DNA of 64,000 bases from Clytia hemisphaerica (Eukaryota; Cnidaria; Hydrozoa; Leptothecata; Clytiidae), in contig CACVBU010000681.1 in assembly GCA_902728285.1 (NCBI GenBank), forward strand, positions 3,202,413 to 3,266,412, read 5' to 3'. Below, in pieces: positions 48,101 to 57,200 of this stretch; the first letter of the stretch is position 1; the number at the start of each line of letters is the position of its first letter. Under the pieces are notes generated by a model. That model made no database searches and was not told where the DNA came from. It saw nothing but the letters and a program-made list of their open reading frames with translations. Position numbers and translations under genes: made by a program.

Positions 48101-50248
48101 TATTTGAAGGAGTGGTTTGTCCCCAAAAAAAATGTTGAACAAAAAAACAAACCGATGACTTGGGTGCAATGCTTGATACTTGACTGGCTTGTGAAGAGAT
48201 GGGTAAAATCTTTAGTTGATCATCAATGACAAGGCAATTTTTACAACTAGCAAGCGAGAGAATGAACCTAAAAGTAATAAATTGAAATGTTAGTAGCAAA
48301 AGATAACATTGACCTTTGGTTGGAAGTTTTTATGAACTTTCTTGTTTGTGTGTTTGTGTGTGTGTGTTTTAACGGTATACTTGAAAAAGACGTGGATTTA
48401 CAAATCATATGGTGTGGCATATATAAAATAATGTAAATATATAAGCCACAGGGTAAGATCTAAGAATACAGTTTCAAAAAGTATCAGTGGAGTAATAAAA
48501 TAGATTAAAGGTGATTATATAATAAGAATTAAAGATGCAAGGGCACATGAGAAAAACGAAAACCTCTCATTGAATCGCCCAGTAACTTCTTGATGAGATT
48601 CTGTCCGGTATCTTGCATGAACATCCTAAAAGTGAAGTCACAATTAACATAATATATATACAACATAGTGATATAGTGAACAGAGAAATGGAACATAACG
48701 AAAAACTCCTAAGATCATAATTTGTAAGCCATTAAGAAATGGCTTCTAATTTACTTATGATTACCACATGCAAACATATTCTATCAAAAATAGTTTATTT
48801 CACCTGTAATATACAAAATTTTTTATGTTGAAAAGCTAATTTGACCGTGCCTTACCATTGTCATGGTGTATAGTTTCTTCAGAGAAGACATGTTTTGTAA
48901 AAGGAGACAAACGATGCCACCACCTTCAATTGTTTCCACTGTCCTGGCAAGAAGATTTGGTGTCAATGCTTCAAAATCCTGCAAAGTGTTTGAATTAAAT
49001 TAGCTATTGTGGAGTTAGTACAGCTATATGACCATGAAGGTAACCTTATTACAATGATGATCTCATTTGATAGCATGCCAATAGCAATTAGAATATAAGA
49101 TTGCTACACTTCTGCACTGGCCAAATATTTTAGGTGTGTGAGGTATGTTATGTTTAGTGTCATTTCATTTAATTGTAATTTTATATTCCTATCGACCCCC
49201 TAGGGTTATTTGTTAAGTATAAAGCAATTTACAGTGAGATTTCCTGATGCTCTGTCAAAATCATTCAAAGAGAGATTTATAATAGAAAAGTTGTGTATGC
49301 TTTTACACGTTCTGAACGCCTTTTTCAATATTATCTGAAGTCATACTTAGTCAAGCATAACTCATCTTACATTTACTCCACACTTTGGTCTGTGAATGCT
49401 GTTAAGCGACTTTATATGCTACAAATAGGCACAATTACACCCCTCTCATTCAATATAATCATCTGATAATATCATTATCTATGTTTGTTGACGAATGAGG
49501 CATAGTTTTTGCATCATAACATAAGAAAAAAGAAACAAAGTCTCCCCTAGAGTGAAGAATATAATCTTGTTGTGTCTACTGCCAATCATTTGAATACATA
49601 GATAGATAGATAAATAAAAAGGCTCACCTGCAATATAAGCATTCCATAAGTGCTCCCAAGAATTTTATGTGTATCTGCGTAATAACAATAGCGGATTGAT
49701 GTGGCTGCAATGAAAAGCTCAAACGGGTCATCTTTCTTCAAATCAAGTGATCCACTTTTTACTTTCTTTTGCAACTGTTTCATACGTTTTTTACGATGAC
49801 TACTAAATCCAAGTTCTTTTTTGTAACACCATAAGACTGAAGGACGTGCCTTGACCTGTGCTTTTGATAGCATGTGATGCAAGATAACGACCTTAAAAAA
49901 GTTTAAGATGTATCAATGAAAACAATTATACATTATAATTAACAATAAATTTTATGATAGAGGAAAACAGTGTCTATAATTTTAATTCCAGACAAAAAAT
50001 TTCCAGCCAGCACAGACCTTTAAAAAAAATCATTGGTTTAATTTCAATCATTGAAGAATTAAAAAAGCGGCGACATCTTGAAAATTGTCCTTATTCTCAG
50101 AGCAGGAAGTGTAATGTTAATAGAAGGGTATGTATTATACTTGATCTCTTGCTTTGTCTCCAACAACAAAGAACAGTGTTCTATGTTTCTGCTGCACCCC
50201 ATTTTCAATCACCACTCTGATTCTGTTGTCAATTTTCTTTAGTACCAT
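21127..50248 (-). CDS. NAT10: NAT10, RNA cytidine acetyltransferase (complete, 28 exons, 1023 aa)
   Basis: Makes N4-acetylcytidine in 18S rRNA and, with a THUMP adaptor, in Ser/Leu tRNAs; nucleolar, ATP and acetyl-CoA dependent. Exons, 5' to 3': 50141-50248, 49628-49891, 48856-48978, 48564-48625, 48153-48267, 47751-47858, 46900-47033, 46481-46574, 45887-45985, 44788-44924, 44135-44305, 43062-43172, 40914-41010, 37646-37762, 36687-36863, 36142-36255, 32426-32577, 31376-31424, 30429-30525, 29624-29716, 29042-29155, 28114-28169, 24399-24518, 23899-24000, 23477-23550, 23160-23240, 22482-22515, 21127-21195. All phases join; 3072 nt in total. Seen: N-terminal KKIDNRIRVVIENGV, Walker A ARGRGKSAAIG (near residue 290), DEAAAIPLP (near 388), YEGTGRSLSLKLI, the GNAT acetyl-CoA loop QKMGYGKRA (about 638-646), LPPLLLKLNER, and a lysine-rich tail KTKKKKKTKKKHSL typical of nucleolar proteins. 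No break or frameshift. The start is the only in-frame ATG giving the conserved N-terminus. Confidence 0.97.
21555..21886. mobile_element. MITE, TACAATCATGG family, in the last NAT10 intron
   Basis: TACAATCAGGGACAAAA at the left and TTTTGACACTGATTGTA at the right. Interior phrases such as AAGGGTAGAGTTTTAACGCT match the copies at 7561-7744 and 59587-59885. Confidence 0.7.
21920..21994. repeat. near-perfect 73-nt hairpin
   Basis: Two arms of about 31 bases (ATTAAAAACACAGTTGTGTA start, TACAACTGTGTTTTTAAT end) with about three mismatches and a 10-base loop. Either a miniature transposon or a microRNA-like hairpin. It lies in the last NAT10 intron. Confidence 0.75.
22066..22193. mobile_element. 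128-bp foldback, termini AAAGTAGACCATAGT
   Basis: AAAGTAGACCATAGTTTTGA and ACCGGCAATTTG at the left are mirrored by CAAATTACCGGCACCAGACT and GTGGTCTACTTT at the right. Confidence 0.75.
22566..22724. mobile_element. MITE, AGCTGGAGTTTTTACAAG family, copy 2
   Basis: Same termini and body as 6931-7084, including GATTTGGTTGGTCGTAAAGA and CATCTCTATCACT. It lies in the NAT10 intron between 22515 and 23160. Confidence 0.8.
23554..23690. repeat. (TGAA/TAAA)n microsatellite directly upstream of a NAT10 splice acceptor
   Basis: About 34 tetranucleotide units (ATGA with ACGA/ATAA variants). On the NAT10 (minus) strand this is a TTCA/TTTA-rich tract running straight into the TAG acceptor of exon 23477-23550. 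Confidence 0.9.
24255..24335. mobile_element. short pogo-type MITE relic, CAGTGGAGTTTCGAGTTAAG
   Basis: TACAGTGGAGTTTCGAGTTA at the left and AAAGGGACTCTACTGTA at the right. It resembles the larger copy at 31772-31918. Confidence 0.6.
24806..25108 (+). pseudogene. C-terminal fragment of the same reverse transcriptase (first tandem copy)
   Basis: Encodes the last 100 residues of the protein, nearly identical to those ending at 27092 (for example IARSTLLFEDLKVKAK against IARSTLLFDDLKVKAK). It is part of the truncated leading copy. Confidence 0.85.
25899..27092 (+). pseudogene. Penelope-like reverse transcriptase, 5'-truncated, frameshifted
   Basis: Reading frame 1 carries CIYWTPKKHKTPTGKRFI, SISTFDFSTLYTKIPHDKL and QVIGIPMGIDPAPF. 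The frame shifts within a short T/G run near 26525, and the other frame continues with LFLYQYEQRYMS, FIDDLCAIND, FLNLDITIKD and a C-terminus ending at 27092. FDFSTLYT plus IPMG plus IDD fits Penelope-type reverse transcriptases. No GIY-YIG endonuclease follows, and the N-terminus is missing. Confidence 0.78.
27891..28062. mobile_element. pogo-type MITE, third copy, abutting the retroelement
   Basis: GACGCTCTCTAATTCGACC at the left and AATCGAATTAGAGAGCG at the right. It begins exactly where the Penelope-like copy ends. Confidence 0.75.
28239..28505. mobile_element. foldback, GGGCYGTTCCA family, copy 2
   Basis: TTGGGCCGTTCCATTTTATA at the left is mirrored by AATTTAATGGAACAGCCCA at the right. 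Interior motifs TTCCAGGGGGT and CGTCCACCC recur. It is in a NAT10 intron. Confidence 0.8.
28823..28922. mobile_element. 100-bp AACGT-rich palindrome, CCAGCTGGC ends
   Basis: ACCCAGCTGGCAGATAACGT at the left and ACAATGTTATGTGCTAGCTG at the right, with AACGTT/AACGTC repeats in between. Confidence 0.75.
30132..30230. mobile_element. 99-bp AACGT-rich palindrome, second copy
   Basis: CCCAGCTGGCAAACAACGTT at the left, AACGTCGTGTACCAGCTGGG at the right. Same architecture as 28823-28922; also in a NAT10 intron. Confidence 0.8.
30563..30830. mobile_element. foldback, termini ACCATGTTCAGACGTTAC
   Basis: ACCATGTTCAGACGTTACAG and TTTCGTATTGTTCCG at the left are mirrored by CGGAATAATACGAAA and GTAACGTCTGAACATGATC at the right. 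Interior carries GAAACGG/TCGAAACG repeats. Confidence 0.75.
31562..31740. mobile_element. MITE, ATGATATGCACCACTGCAA family, copy 1
   Basis: ATGATATGCACCACTGCAAC at the left and CCAGTGGTGCATATTATGA at the right; the middle has two inverted ACGTCACTTTTTCTATTG / AATTGACGTATT parts. Related copies at 42487-42648 and 61973-62140. Confidence 0.8.
31772..31918. mobile_element. pogo-type MITE, CAGTGGAGTCTCTTTATAAC
   Basis: CAGTGGAGTCTCTTTATAAC at the left and GTTATAGAAACTCCGCGG at the right. TCGAAC units repeat inside. Confidence 0.75.
32119..32394. mobile_element. TA-flanked foldback, TTCGCGCACC variant
   Basis: CCTTAATTGCATTAATTTTC at the left and GAAAATTAATGGAATTAAGG at the right, with TA at 32117-32118 and 32395-32396. 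Same layout as 16083-16418. It ends about 30 bases from a NAT10 splice donor. Confidence 0.88.
32845..33373. repeat. degenerate tandem repeat, left half
   Basis: Units contain TCAGTTTCATTGAAAATTG, a GGCATTTTCCGG-like phrase and CTCCGTCACATTTTAAGTATTG. The series continues at 34390-34680 after an inserted foldback; a single diverged copy is at 47395-47545. Confidence 0.7.
33376..34387. mobile_element. 1-kb foldback with arms of nearly 400 bp
   Basis: TTAAAGTCTGTCCAGATATA at the left is mirrored by TATATCTGGACAGACTTTAA at the right; the arms match for about 380 bases each, around a 250-base spacer. TA at 33374-33375 and 34388-34389. It splits the tandem repeat 32845-34680 in a NAT10 intron. 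Confidence 0.9.
34390..34680. repeat. degenerate tandem repeat, right half
   Basis: Two units with GGCCATGTTTTGGGCATTG and GTCACATTTTGGGCATTGCC, about 150 bases apart, matching units on the left of the inserted foldback. Confidence 0.7.
34687..34820. repeat. (GAAC)n microsatellite, about 30 units
   Basis: Uninterrupted ACGA/GAAC tetramers for about 120 bases, then three GGAC variants. It follows the tandem repeat in a NAT10 intron. Long open frames across it are artefacts of the repeat. Confidence 0.97.
35175..36133. mobile_element. 959-bp TA-flanked composite foldback (GGCGGGAA family)
   Basis: CATTAAAGGAAGAAATTTTG at the left and AAATTTCTTCCTGTAATG at the right, TA at 35173-35174 and 36134-36135. 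Outer arms repeat GGCGGGAAGAAAATTTGGCG-type units; inner arms (about 35254-35470 and 35690-35905) are a second long inverted repeat with GTGCACTCTTTTTTCATTTA. The right end lies directly beside a NAT10 splice donor. Confidence 0.9.
37031..37099 (-). repeat. tRNA-like (SINE head or tRNA pseudogene)
   Basis: On the minus strand GATGGCCGAGTGGTCAAGGC matches a polymerase III A box of Ser/Leu-type tRNAs and GGCTCGAATCCCC a B box. The acceptor stem does not close and the T stem has mismatches, so a working tRNA is unlikely. It lies in the NAT10 intron between 36863 and 37646. Confidence 0.55.
37116..37376. mobile_element. foldback, GGGCTNTTCCA family, copy 3
   Basis: ATGGGCTCTTCCAGAAAAAA at the left and TTTTCTGGAACAGCCCA at the right; C-rich phrases (CCCCCAGACA, CCCCCTGG) repeat inside. 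It lies next to the tRNA-like sequence. Confidence 0.8.
38543..39200. repeat. degenerate tandem repeat, 4 copies of about 175-205 bp
   Basis: Copies start ATGCAGCTGATGTGTAAA (38543), ATGGAGCCCATGTGTAAA (38746), ATGCAGCTCATGTGTAAA (38921) and ATGCAGCTCATGGGTAAA (39104). Each has a TTTCTGGATCTGTC phrase. It is in the NAT10 intron 37763-40913. Confidence 0.85.
39552..39803. mobile_element. young TA-flanked palindrome, CCGTGAGATTGGGTAACTTG
   Basis: CCGTGAGATTGGGTAACTTG and AGCCCTCAAATGAAAGACCT at the left are repeated inverted at the right with almost no mismatch over about 90 bases. The right arm carries a 20-base tandem duplication of CTCCACTGATGCAAGTTACC. TA at 39550-39551 and 39804-39805. 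Confidence 0.9.
40086..40400. repeat. tandem repeat, about 2.5 copies of a 125-133 bp unit
   Basis: TTTGCTGATT occurs at 40086, 40219 and 40344, each followed by ACCTATTTTTCAGTCAATT or a close variant. The first two full units are nearly identical. Confidence 0.88.
41074..42483. mobile_element. AAGGCCGG-type MITE interrupted by another foldback
   Basis: Left end AAGGCCAGTATCCACTTTCG and right end CGAAAGTGGAGCTCGGCCT match the ends of the copies at 5686-5920 and 44990-45231, but lie 1.4 kb apart because 41260-42048 is inserted. It is in a NAT10 intron. Confidence 0.75.
41260..42048. mobile_element. 0.8-kb foldback, termini AGGGAGTTTCTAAACATCGA
   Basis: AGGGAGTTTCTAAACATCGA and three CGACCACGACC-type units at the left are repeated inverted at the right (GGTCGTGGTCGCC, then TCGACGTTTAGAAACTCCCT). 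Arms are about 90 bases long. No coding region is seen inside. Confidence 0.85.
42487..42648. mobile_element. MITE, ATGATATGCACCA family, copy 2
   Basis: ATGATATGCACCATTACAAA at the left, GCAATGGTGCATATCGTGAA at the right. It starts immediately after the end of the AAGGCC-type MITE. Confidence 0.78.
44366..44518. mobile_element. MITE, GGAGTTTTTACAAG family, copy 3
   Basis: GCATAAGTTGGAGTTTTTAC at the left and ATAAAAACTCCAGCTCCGC at the right; body shared with 6931-7084 and 22566-22724. Confidence 0.8.
44990..45231. mobile_element. MITE, AAGGCCGG family, intact copy 2
   Basis: TAAAGGCCGGTCTCCACTTG at the left and CAAGTGGAGAACGGCCTTA at the right; interior nearly the same as 5686-5920. It lies just 65 bases upstream (NAT10 sense) of exon 44788-44924. 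Confidence 0.85.
46412..46474. repeat. 63-nt hairpin adjoining a NAT10 splice donor
   Basis: TCACTACTAGGTCTGAAAAC and the mirrored GTTTTTCAGACTTAGTAGTG pair over about 24 bases with one or two mismatches, around a loop of about 15 bases. On the NAT10 strand it begins right after GTATAC, the donor of exon 46481-46574. Confidence 0.8.
47395..47545. repeat. single copy of the 32845-34680 repeat unit
   Basis: GGCTGTTCCAGCGAATTTTA and CAATGAAAATCTGCAAGAAC match the tandem units at 32860-33010. It acts as a rough uninterrupted reference for the foldback insertion at 33376. Confidence 0.65.
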
Positions 50249-51002
50249 TTTAATGTATCATTCCTTTGCTATGTAAAAAAAAAACTATTGTTAAATGATG
50301 CTCAACATTTCTTGCAGATCAAAAGCATATTTTTCATTGAATCATATAAACAAAATTATTAGTATAATGCTTAATGTGATCTTCAAAAGGACAAGAAAAA
50401 TTGTTACAAACTCATAGCCATAGCCATCTCTACGAACCGAGTAGTTTTGGACAATTTTGTTAGTTTGAAATTTTGTATATAAGCCTTCATTCTTGGATAT
50501 CTTGTAGACAATACCAAAAATTCAGAATCCTAAAATTTCTAACCCAGAAAAGCCATAAAACCGGCTTGAGAGCTAGTTGAAATTTTGGATTTCTTTTACC
50601 AAGTTTCAAGTTGCAACTAAATTCACATGGGTTTTTCTTTTGATTTTCTGATAGTACTACAGTAATGGTGAAGTGTCAAAAAATAAAAATAAACCCACGT
50701 AACCTTGATTGCACTTTTTATAATGACTCCAGAAATAAGTCACTAAACCCATATTTGACGAATTCTTAAATAAGCTTCAATTATCCAGCCTTAGAACAAA
50801 TTAGGAATTTCAGTTTTTTACAAAATAGCTGCTTACCTACTAACAAAGATCAAATGTTGAAAATCTGAAGTTTTTCACTCAAACTGCTACGAGCACCTAT
50901 ATTTGTTGAGGTGGGGGTTTGTAAATGAAACGTCCAGTCAACGTTTTTGTGGCAAATCTGAGTTTGGATGGCTCCCCCTTGGAGTATTTGACACTACAGA
51001 TA

Positions 51003-51753
51003 CCGGGTGTCCCAGAAAAAAGTTCCGCTCTTTGAAGTGGATTTTCTCGAGCTCTATGAACTTTTAAAAGATCAATCCTTTTGCATTGGAAACAGGAAGG
51101 ATAAAATTAAATTCTGAGGGGTCGTTTATCAAATTTGGTTAACTAGATAAAAAGTTATGCTGTAATGAATAAAAATTTCATTTTTGGAAAATGCTCTCGA
51201 AAAAACGTTGAAAATCGACCTATCAAATTTCATAACCTAATTATTACTTTTTTACAGGAATAAAGAGTTTAAAGTGGACAGGAAAACAAAAAATGCTTGA
51301 AATAATTCTCTAAAGGGCTGAAAAATTTCATTTGGGTCATTTCAAATTATTTTTTATGGAATTTAGCTTCAAGTTTTGGCTCATGGACCCCTTAAGTCAA
51401 AAGTAGCGCTGATTTCATCAGTGTAGCCATTGAAGTCAAATATCCATTGGAATGATCAAATTTTTCAGTTTTTCAGATAAATTTCTTTGTTTCACTTAAA
51501 ATCTTACTTCTTTTTTTCATAAAAAGATATTTTCATTAGGTTTTTATTACTTCAACAATGGAGCAGTTACAAAAATAAATTTTTTTCATTTTAGCTTAAC
51601 TTTTGATCAACAGTTGACCAAATTTGATAAATGACCCCTAAAAATTTAAGTTTATCCTTCCTCTTTCTAATGCAAAAGGATTGATTGTTTAAAAATTCAT
51701 AGAACTCGAGAAAATTCATTTCAAAGAACGGAACTTTTTTCTGGGACACCTGG
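51003..51753. mobile_element. 0.75-kb TA-flanked foldback, CCGGGTGTCCCAGAAAAAAG
   Basis: CCGGGTGTCCCAGAAAAAAG at the left and CTTTTTTCTGGGACACCTGG at the right; arms match for about 170 bases. TA at 51001-51002 and 51754-51755. GTGTCCCA-type ends with a TA target are typical of mariner relatives. Confidence 0.9.
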
Positions 51754-52635
51754 TATATCTAAATCACTTGATCCCAGACTTGCATAGACAAATATCTGGG
51801 TACAATAATCATTAGGTCCAGGAACTGTCAAAATGGCAATCGTGAGCTGTGATAAAAATTTATTCAAATGAGGGAAGAGGTGAGGATTGAATATCATTGA
51901 ACTAATCGAACTTTTTACAGACCGAACTAAATCGAACTCTTACCGTCAACTGCTCTAACTTGGGACTATCTGACAAATCATAGGATGGCAATTCGGCCAC
52001 CATTTCACCGAACCTTCAAAGTCATTAATTTGAGTCAATGTGAACGGGATTATAAAATACACGAATTTGATTTTGCACAGAGTAGGCTTTTTAATTTAAT
52101 TAAGAAAAAATCCGTAATGGAATACATGGGAGTGTCTGGAACGAAGAAGAACAAATTAGTCAAACGATGGAGCGTTTCATGCCACTCGGGCGGCAAGTTA
52201 CACACTCGTTATTTGTTAATCCCATTGGGCGATAGGCGGTTAGGCGGCGGGCGATAGGCGGTTAGGCAGGGGGCGTCCTCTAATTCTCCAATCAGCGTCC
52301 GGTCATTTTGAATGAAAACAAAAAAGTTAAAAAAGCCACGCTATCAGTGTTATGACAGAAAGTTTGATGGATAAACTTGGTGGAGTTATCAAAACAAATT
52401 TGTTGTCGAAGAGATTTAACAGTAAGTGTAAATACAGGCCAGATATCAACAATCCCATGTTTTGATCAATTGTCCTAAGTGAGAGCAGTTGAAGGTATTT
52501 CTTCAAAAATTGTGAGTGTCCGACTTGGTTTAACTTTAATCGTTCAATGGAGTTCGATTAGTTTGATTGGTTTGCCAAGTTCAATTGATTGGGTCTGGTT
52601 GATCTGAGGGGGATCTGAGATGTCATGGCACCCTA

Positions 52636-53127
52636 AGGGGAGTCGTCCATATTCATTTGACAACACAAAACGTCAAATTGACGTTATGAGGGGGTGGGGG
52701 GGTTTTCAAAAGTTAGGTTTGACGTTATAAGAAATCAAAGGTATACCTTTTTGTGAAAATTGCGAATATTTGTAACCACCAACCCAATTATACTTTATAA
52801 GCTGTCGAAAATATATTCGTGTATAAATTACATGAAAATTTGCTGCTTGCATAATCCCATTGGTTCGCGCTATGATATCATTACATCATATTTTCATTGT
52901 TAGCGATCGAGCAAACCACCTCGCACAAGTGGGCAAAGAAGGTGGTACGCCTAAAGCACGGCACGGACCTAGCGCCAAGTGGAGCTTTTAATTTAAAAAT
53001 AAATAAAGGTCATTAGTTCAACTTTTGGTATACATTGCTTGACATTATCTGTGGGGGGCGGGTGAGGGTACAGAGGATAACGTCAATTTGACGTTATGCG
53101 TTGTAAAATAAATATGGACGGGTCCCC
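52636..53127. mobile_element. 0.5-kb TA-flanked element, AGGGGAGTCGTCCATATT ends
   Basis: GTCCATATTCATTTGACAAC and AACGTCAAATTGACGTTAT at the left are mirrored at the right (ATAACGTCAATTTGACGTTA, AATATGGACGGGTCCCC), next to GGGGGTGGGGG and GGGGGGCGGG. TA at 52634-52635 and 53128-53129. Confidence 0.85.
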
Positions 53128-53465
53128 TAAAGGAAGAAATAAGTCAAAATCACTTTATCCAGAAAATTCCCCAAGTTTCCCTTGTTTATCCAGCATAATT
53201 TTCCTAGTCAGTTGCCAAACCCAGTTTGCAGAGTATGGCAAGGCTGCACTAGAGGAAAAATTTGGAAATACCAAGTTCCACACTGGAAGAACGCACCTGA
53301 TAAATTTTGGTCCGGACAAGGTGCCCCTATTAGCTATACCTCCGGAATTTGCCCAAAAAGGCATCTGAACTTGCACCTGAAAGCCTCAAATTTTGCACCT
53401 GCACTCAACTTTTTCCGAGTTGTACACTCAAGATCTCCAGCGAAACGTGCATACTCTGCAAACTA

Positions 53466-54235
53466 CTAAAAGGAAGAAATTTTGACGGGAATAGACCTTT
53501 TTTTAAAGAGGCAACCCTGTTGAATAATTATGTAGTCCAGCGTAAAAACAATAATACAGCCATTCATAATTACTGTTTCATGCATATTATAATAATTATG
53601 CATATGGCTATATCATTGTTTTTTTTGCTGGACTACATAATTATTCAACAGGGTGGCCTCAATAAAAAAAGGTCTACCTTAAGGGAAGAAACTTTCGCGA
53701 GAAGAAATTTTCGCGGAATTTAATTTCGCGAATTAGAGTTTCAAAATGACAAATTTTGCGGAATTTAATTTCGCGAATGAGCCGATTTCAAAAGTTTCAC
53801 GGAATTCAATTTCGCGATTGAGAAATTTCAAAAGAATTTTTTTTACAGAGAAAATGTTTTTCATAATTTTCATCGACATTCAAGACAATTTCAGTCACAT
53901 TACCAAACTTTAACAACAAAATAATAACATCAGAGATGAATGTTTCTATGATAAGTCATGATTAAACTTCATCGCCTTCTTCTTCCTCCAAAAAATTGAA
54001 TTTCGCGGAATTTAATTTCGCGATTTAGCCATTTTGATGTGTTTCGCGGAATTTAATTTTGTGAATTACGCCCAAATTCGCGAAATTAAATTCCGCGAAA
54101 ATTTCTTTCGCAAAAATTTAATTTGCCGGATGGCCGAAAAAGTTTTTTAGAGGGAATTTTAATTTGGCAGATGGATGAAAAAACTTAATTTGGCGGGAAT
54201 TTAATTTGGTGTTTGCTGAAAAATTTATCCTTAGA
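53466..54235. mobile_element. composite GGAAGAAA / TTCGCGGAATTTAA foldback, disrupted
   Basis: Left arm starts AAAAGGAAGAAATTTTGACG and is cut by the insertion 53494-53674. The body repeats GCGGAATTTAATTTCGCGAA-like units first in one, then in the other orientation (53690-54110), then switches to GGCGGGAATTTAATTTGG units that stop where the 3.6-kb element begins. Confidence 0.7.
53494..53674. mobile_element. 181-bp TA-flanked foldback inserted in a repeat
   Basis: GACCTTTTTTTAAAGAGGCA and CCCTGTTGAATAATTATGTA at the left are mirrored at the right (TACATAATTATTCAACAGGG, AAAAAAAGGTC). TA at 53492-53493 and 53675-53676. Confidence 0.88.
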
Positions 54236-54236
54236 G

Positions 54237-57200
54237 GCCACTCACATATCGATTTTTCCCACGCTAATTAAAAAACCCACCCACCCCCTACCCAGCCCCT
54301 ACCCTTAGCGTCATATTATAAAATATACTGAAAATCGATGAAAACCTTTTTTTCCTTTCTCACTTCGGGTATTGATGTTCCACTGCCAGAGAAGTTGCTT
54401 CCCCCTTCTGCTTTGGTACATTTCGCTTGTTTTCCGAGTATTGGTTTTGGTATATGTATATGACTTTTACACAGATTGGTTCCCAAGACCCGCATATGTT
54501 ATGACGCAGGAAAAAAAGCCCCAAACTTTTTTAACATACAGGTATATGTACCACAAAACCCACAGGTACCTCAAAACCAACAATTTCATTTCAGGAGTTC
54601 TAGAAAAATCTAAAATGTTTTTATTAGCATAACTTTTTAAGATTATGTTGGTATAATAGTTTCTTTATTATTTAAAACAAAATTGAGCATTATTGGTTGG
54701 GTAAAAGTTTTTTTATCAAGATTTAACGCTAGAAATCTAACTTCAAAATTTTTGATTTTTTTCAAAAAATGGTCAGATAAGTCACTTGCTATTGACTAAC
54801 CTATCAATCTTTCGTTTTCTATTACCTCTAGGCATAACATAAATGTAGGAAAAAAGTCCTAAGTACTGTAAGCAATGTGTTTATTTTAATTGCTCTCAAA
54901 AAACTCATTTTTAAATTGTGGGTTTTGAGGTACAAATGAGAAAAATTGCAAGTTTTAGAATTTTTTGATGTCAAACACAAAAATATTTATCTATTTCACA
55001 AACATACTTCTGGAAGACAATTTTGTGACACATTTTCAAGAAAAACTATGCAAAAATACAACAATAATATTTAGCATAACTCAAAAGCTTAACAAAAAGT
55101 ATGGATATATATTACATCATATTTAATAAAGCTAGACGGTTTAGTCCTGATACTTTGTTAAACATATTTTCAATTGAATCATAATCTGGGATGTTCATTT
55201 TTTTCCTCAAATGGGAATGGCCTTTAATGGTGTCTTCAAGAACAGTGGATCGTGTTCAAAAATAAAGGCCTGTTTTGTGACATTTTCAAAGTTGGCTGAC
55301 AATTATGTTAATAAAATGAGTATTTTTGGTGGCTAACCGTTTATTTTTTCACCAAGGATAAGTAGAATGATTAACCTTTCCAATTGTTTTGGAGCGAAAT
55401 TAAGTGGCTTACTAGGTTACAAGATATTTCAAGATAAGCTATGAGTCGTTTATGTGGCTGACAACACTGGTGGCTTTTTGAAACCAACCAGTTTCAAAAT
55501 GTTGCACTTTTATCTGTTTTGAGATAATATGATACCTCTAGTTACCGATTCAAGTGTCATTTTCAAAAAAACCATTTCCTCCTTTGAGGTGGCTGACAAA
55601 ATACATATTTGGACATATTTGGACCTGGAACCACACATTTTACTCATTTTACCATTTTTTTCATCAAAATATGTTCTTTGTGTAAATACCGATCATCATA
55701 TAAAATTTCAACGTTATATTTGAAATATTTTTCAAGTTATTCAAGAAATACTATATTTTTGAGTTCACTAAATGTCACACTATTTTTGAACATGATCAGT
55801 GCCACTCCCAACTTTAGGCTTTAGACAGTGCAACTGAATTGAGTCAACAGAGCCATCTTCATCTTTTAAAAATCTCTTCAACAAACGACCAATATACAAC
55901 CTTTTTGTTTTCTTAGTGGTGTAGATGGCAGCATACCATCTACCAGTGACTTCAGTCTCTTTTATTGGCTATGCCAGGACTTTCCAGCAATTCTTCAGTT
56001 TTTGGATTCGCTTTCATCATCAGTTTCATCTTCGGACATTTCGCTTTCTTCAGATTCAAATTCCTCACCTTCCTCATCTGATGACGAATCCTCCTCAAAC
56101 AATTGTTTAGAGAAGAATGCTGTTTGCTGGCTGGTAATATTATCAGTGGTTTGATTCCATTAAATTACATTAGCTTTGCTGCAAACTGAACGATAATGCA
56201 ATAGTGCAATACTGGGCACTGCTTTAATCCTAAAGCCAAAGATTTTTGTTGCAAACAGGTACATTGAGTTTTGCATTAGATGAATGTTTCTCTGATCTAC
56301 TCTCTCTTCTCTGCTTCTTCTTTTTCAGTTTCCTTCTTCAGTTTCTCATCCCTGATTTCTTTGACCTTGGTTGCTACATTTTTAGCCCTCGTCAAGCCGT
56401 GTACCTCAGTCACCCTTGTAGTTGTGGTTGCTTTCTTTTCCTCGTGTGGCTTAACCCTTTTTATTGTCAGAAGCCCAGGAATTTCCTCCAGTTGGATGCT
56501 TCTTTCTGCCATCTCCCCTATCAGGGACTGAGCCTGGCCAAATTTAGCCTTCCAATAATCACGAGAACCTTTTCTTTTGTCAGAAGGAGACATGATGAGT
56601 CTGGAGTTGATGTAGATGTTGATGGAGGGATTTCTTCTTGTATACATGCTGCTGCTCTGTCAAGCTTATCTTACTGCATGAAGTTTACGCTCAATCCACT
56701 TGATGTTATTCCAACCCGCTTGGCACATGAAACTAATGTATCTTTATCTGCCCATATTTAGGCCAAATCTCTCCCAAGATAGTCATAAAAGCCTCACAAT
56801 TTTTGTTTTGCATCAGATTAAAAAGGGATTCTTTAGCTTTTCGATATTCATGGCGGAGATTGCACTGTAATTTCAACAACTTCATATGCTTCTTTTCATA
56901 GTAAATAATAGTTTCATTTGCTTCAATTAATGCCTAAATCAGTTTGATTTGCTATCCAGACAATGTAAAAAAGTTTCTGTCATTTGCAATAAATAACTAT
57001 GTATGGTGATGTTTTGTAACTTTCATGAGTGATAACAACAGTCTATGCAGTTTCCAAAATCATTTCAACACAATTAGGAAAACATGTAATCCTTAATTTT
57101 TACATACAAAATACCTATATGAAATACAAAATCAAATGTCAAAAAGTTTTAGGTAGAAATATAACAAGGGGAAAATAATTTGCAAAACTCCCTTGTCGGT

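Noticed and set aside
51985-52257. 90-residue plus-strand open frame
   Set aside because: No recognisable domain, no splice partners, ends in a GGCGGTTAGGCGG tandem stutter.
18236-54235. CRISPR-like array reading of the iterated CGCGAAATTAAAT units
   Set aside because: Units are palindromic, unequal in spacing and bounded by TA-flanked inverted repeats; this is animal transposon structure.
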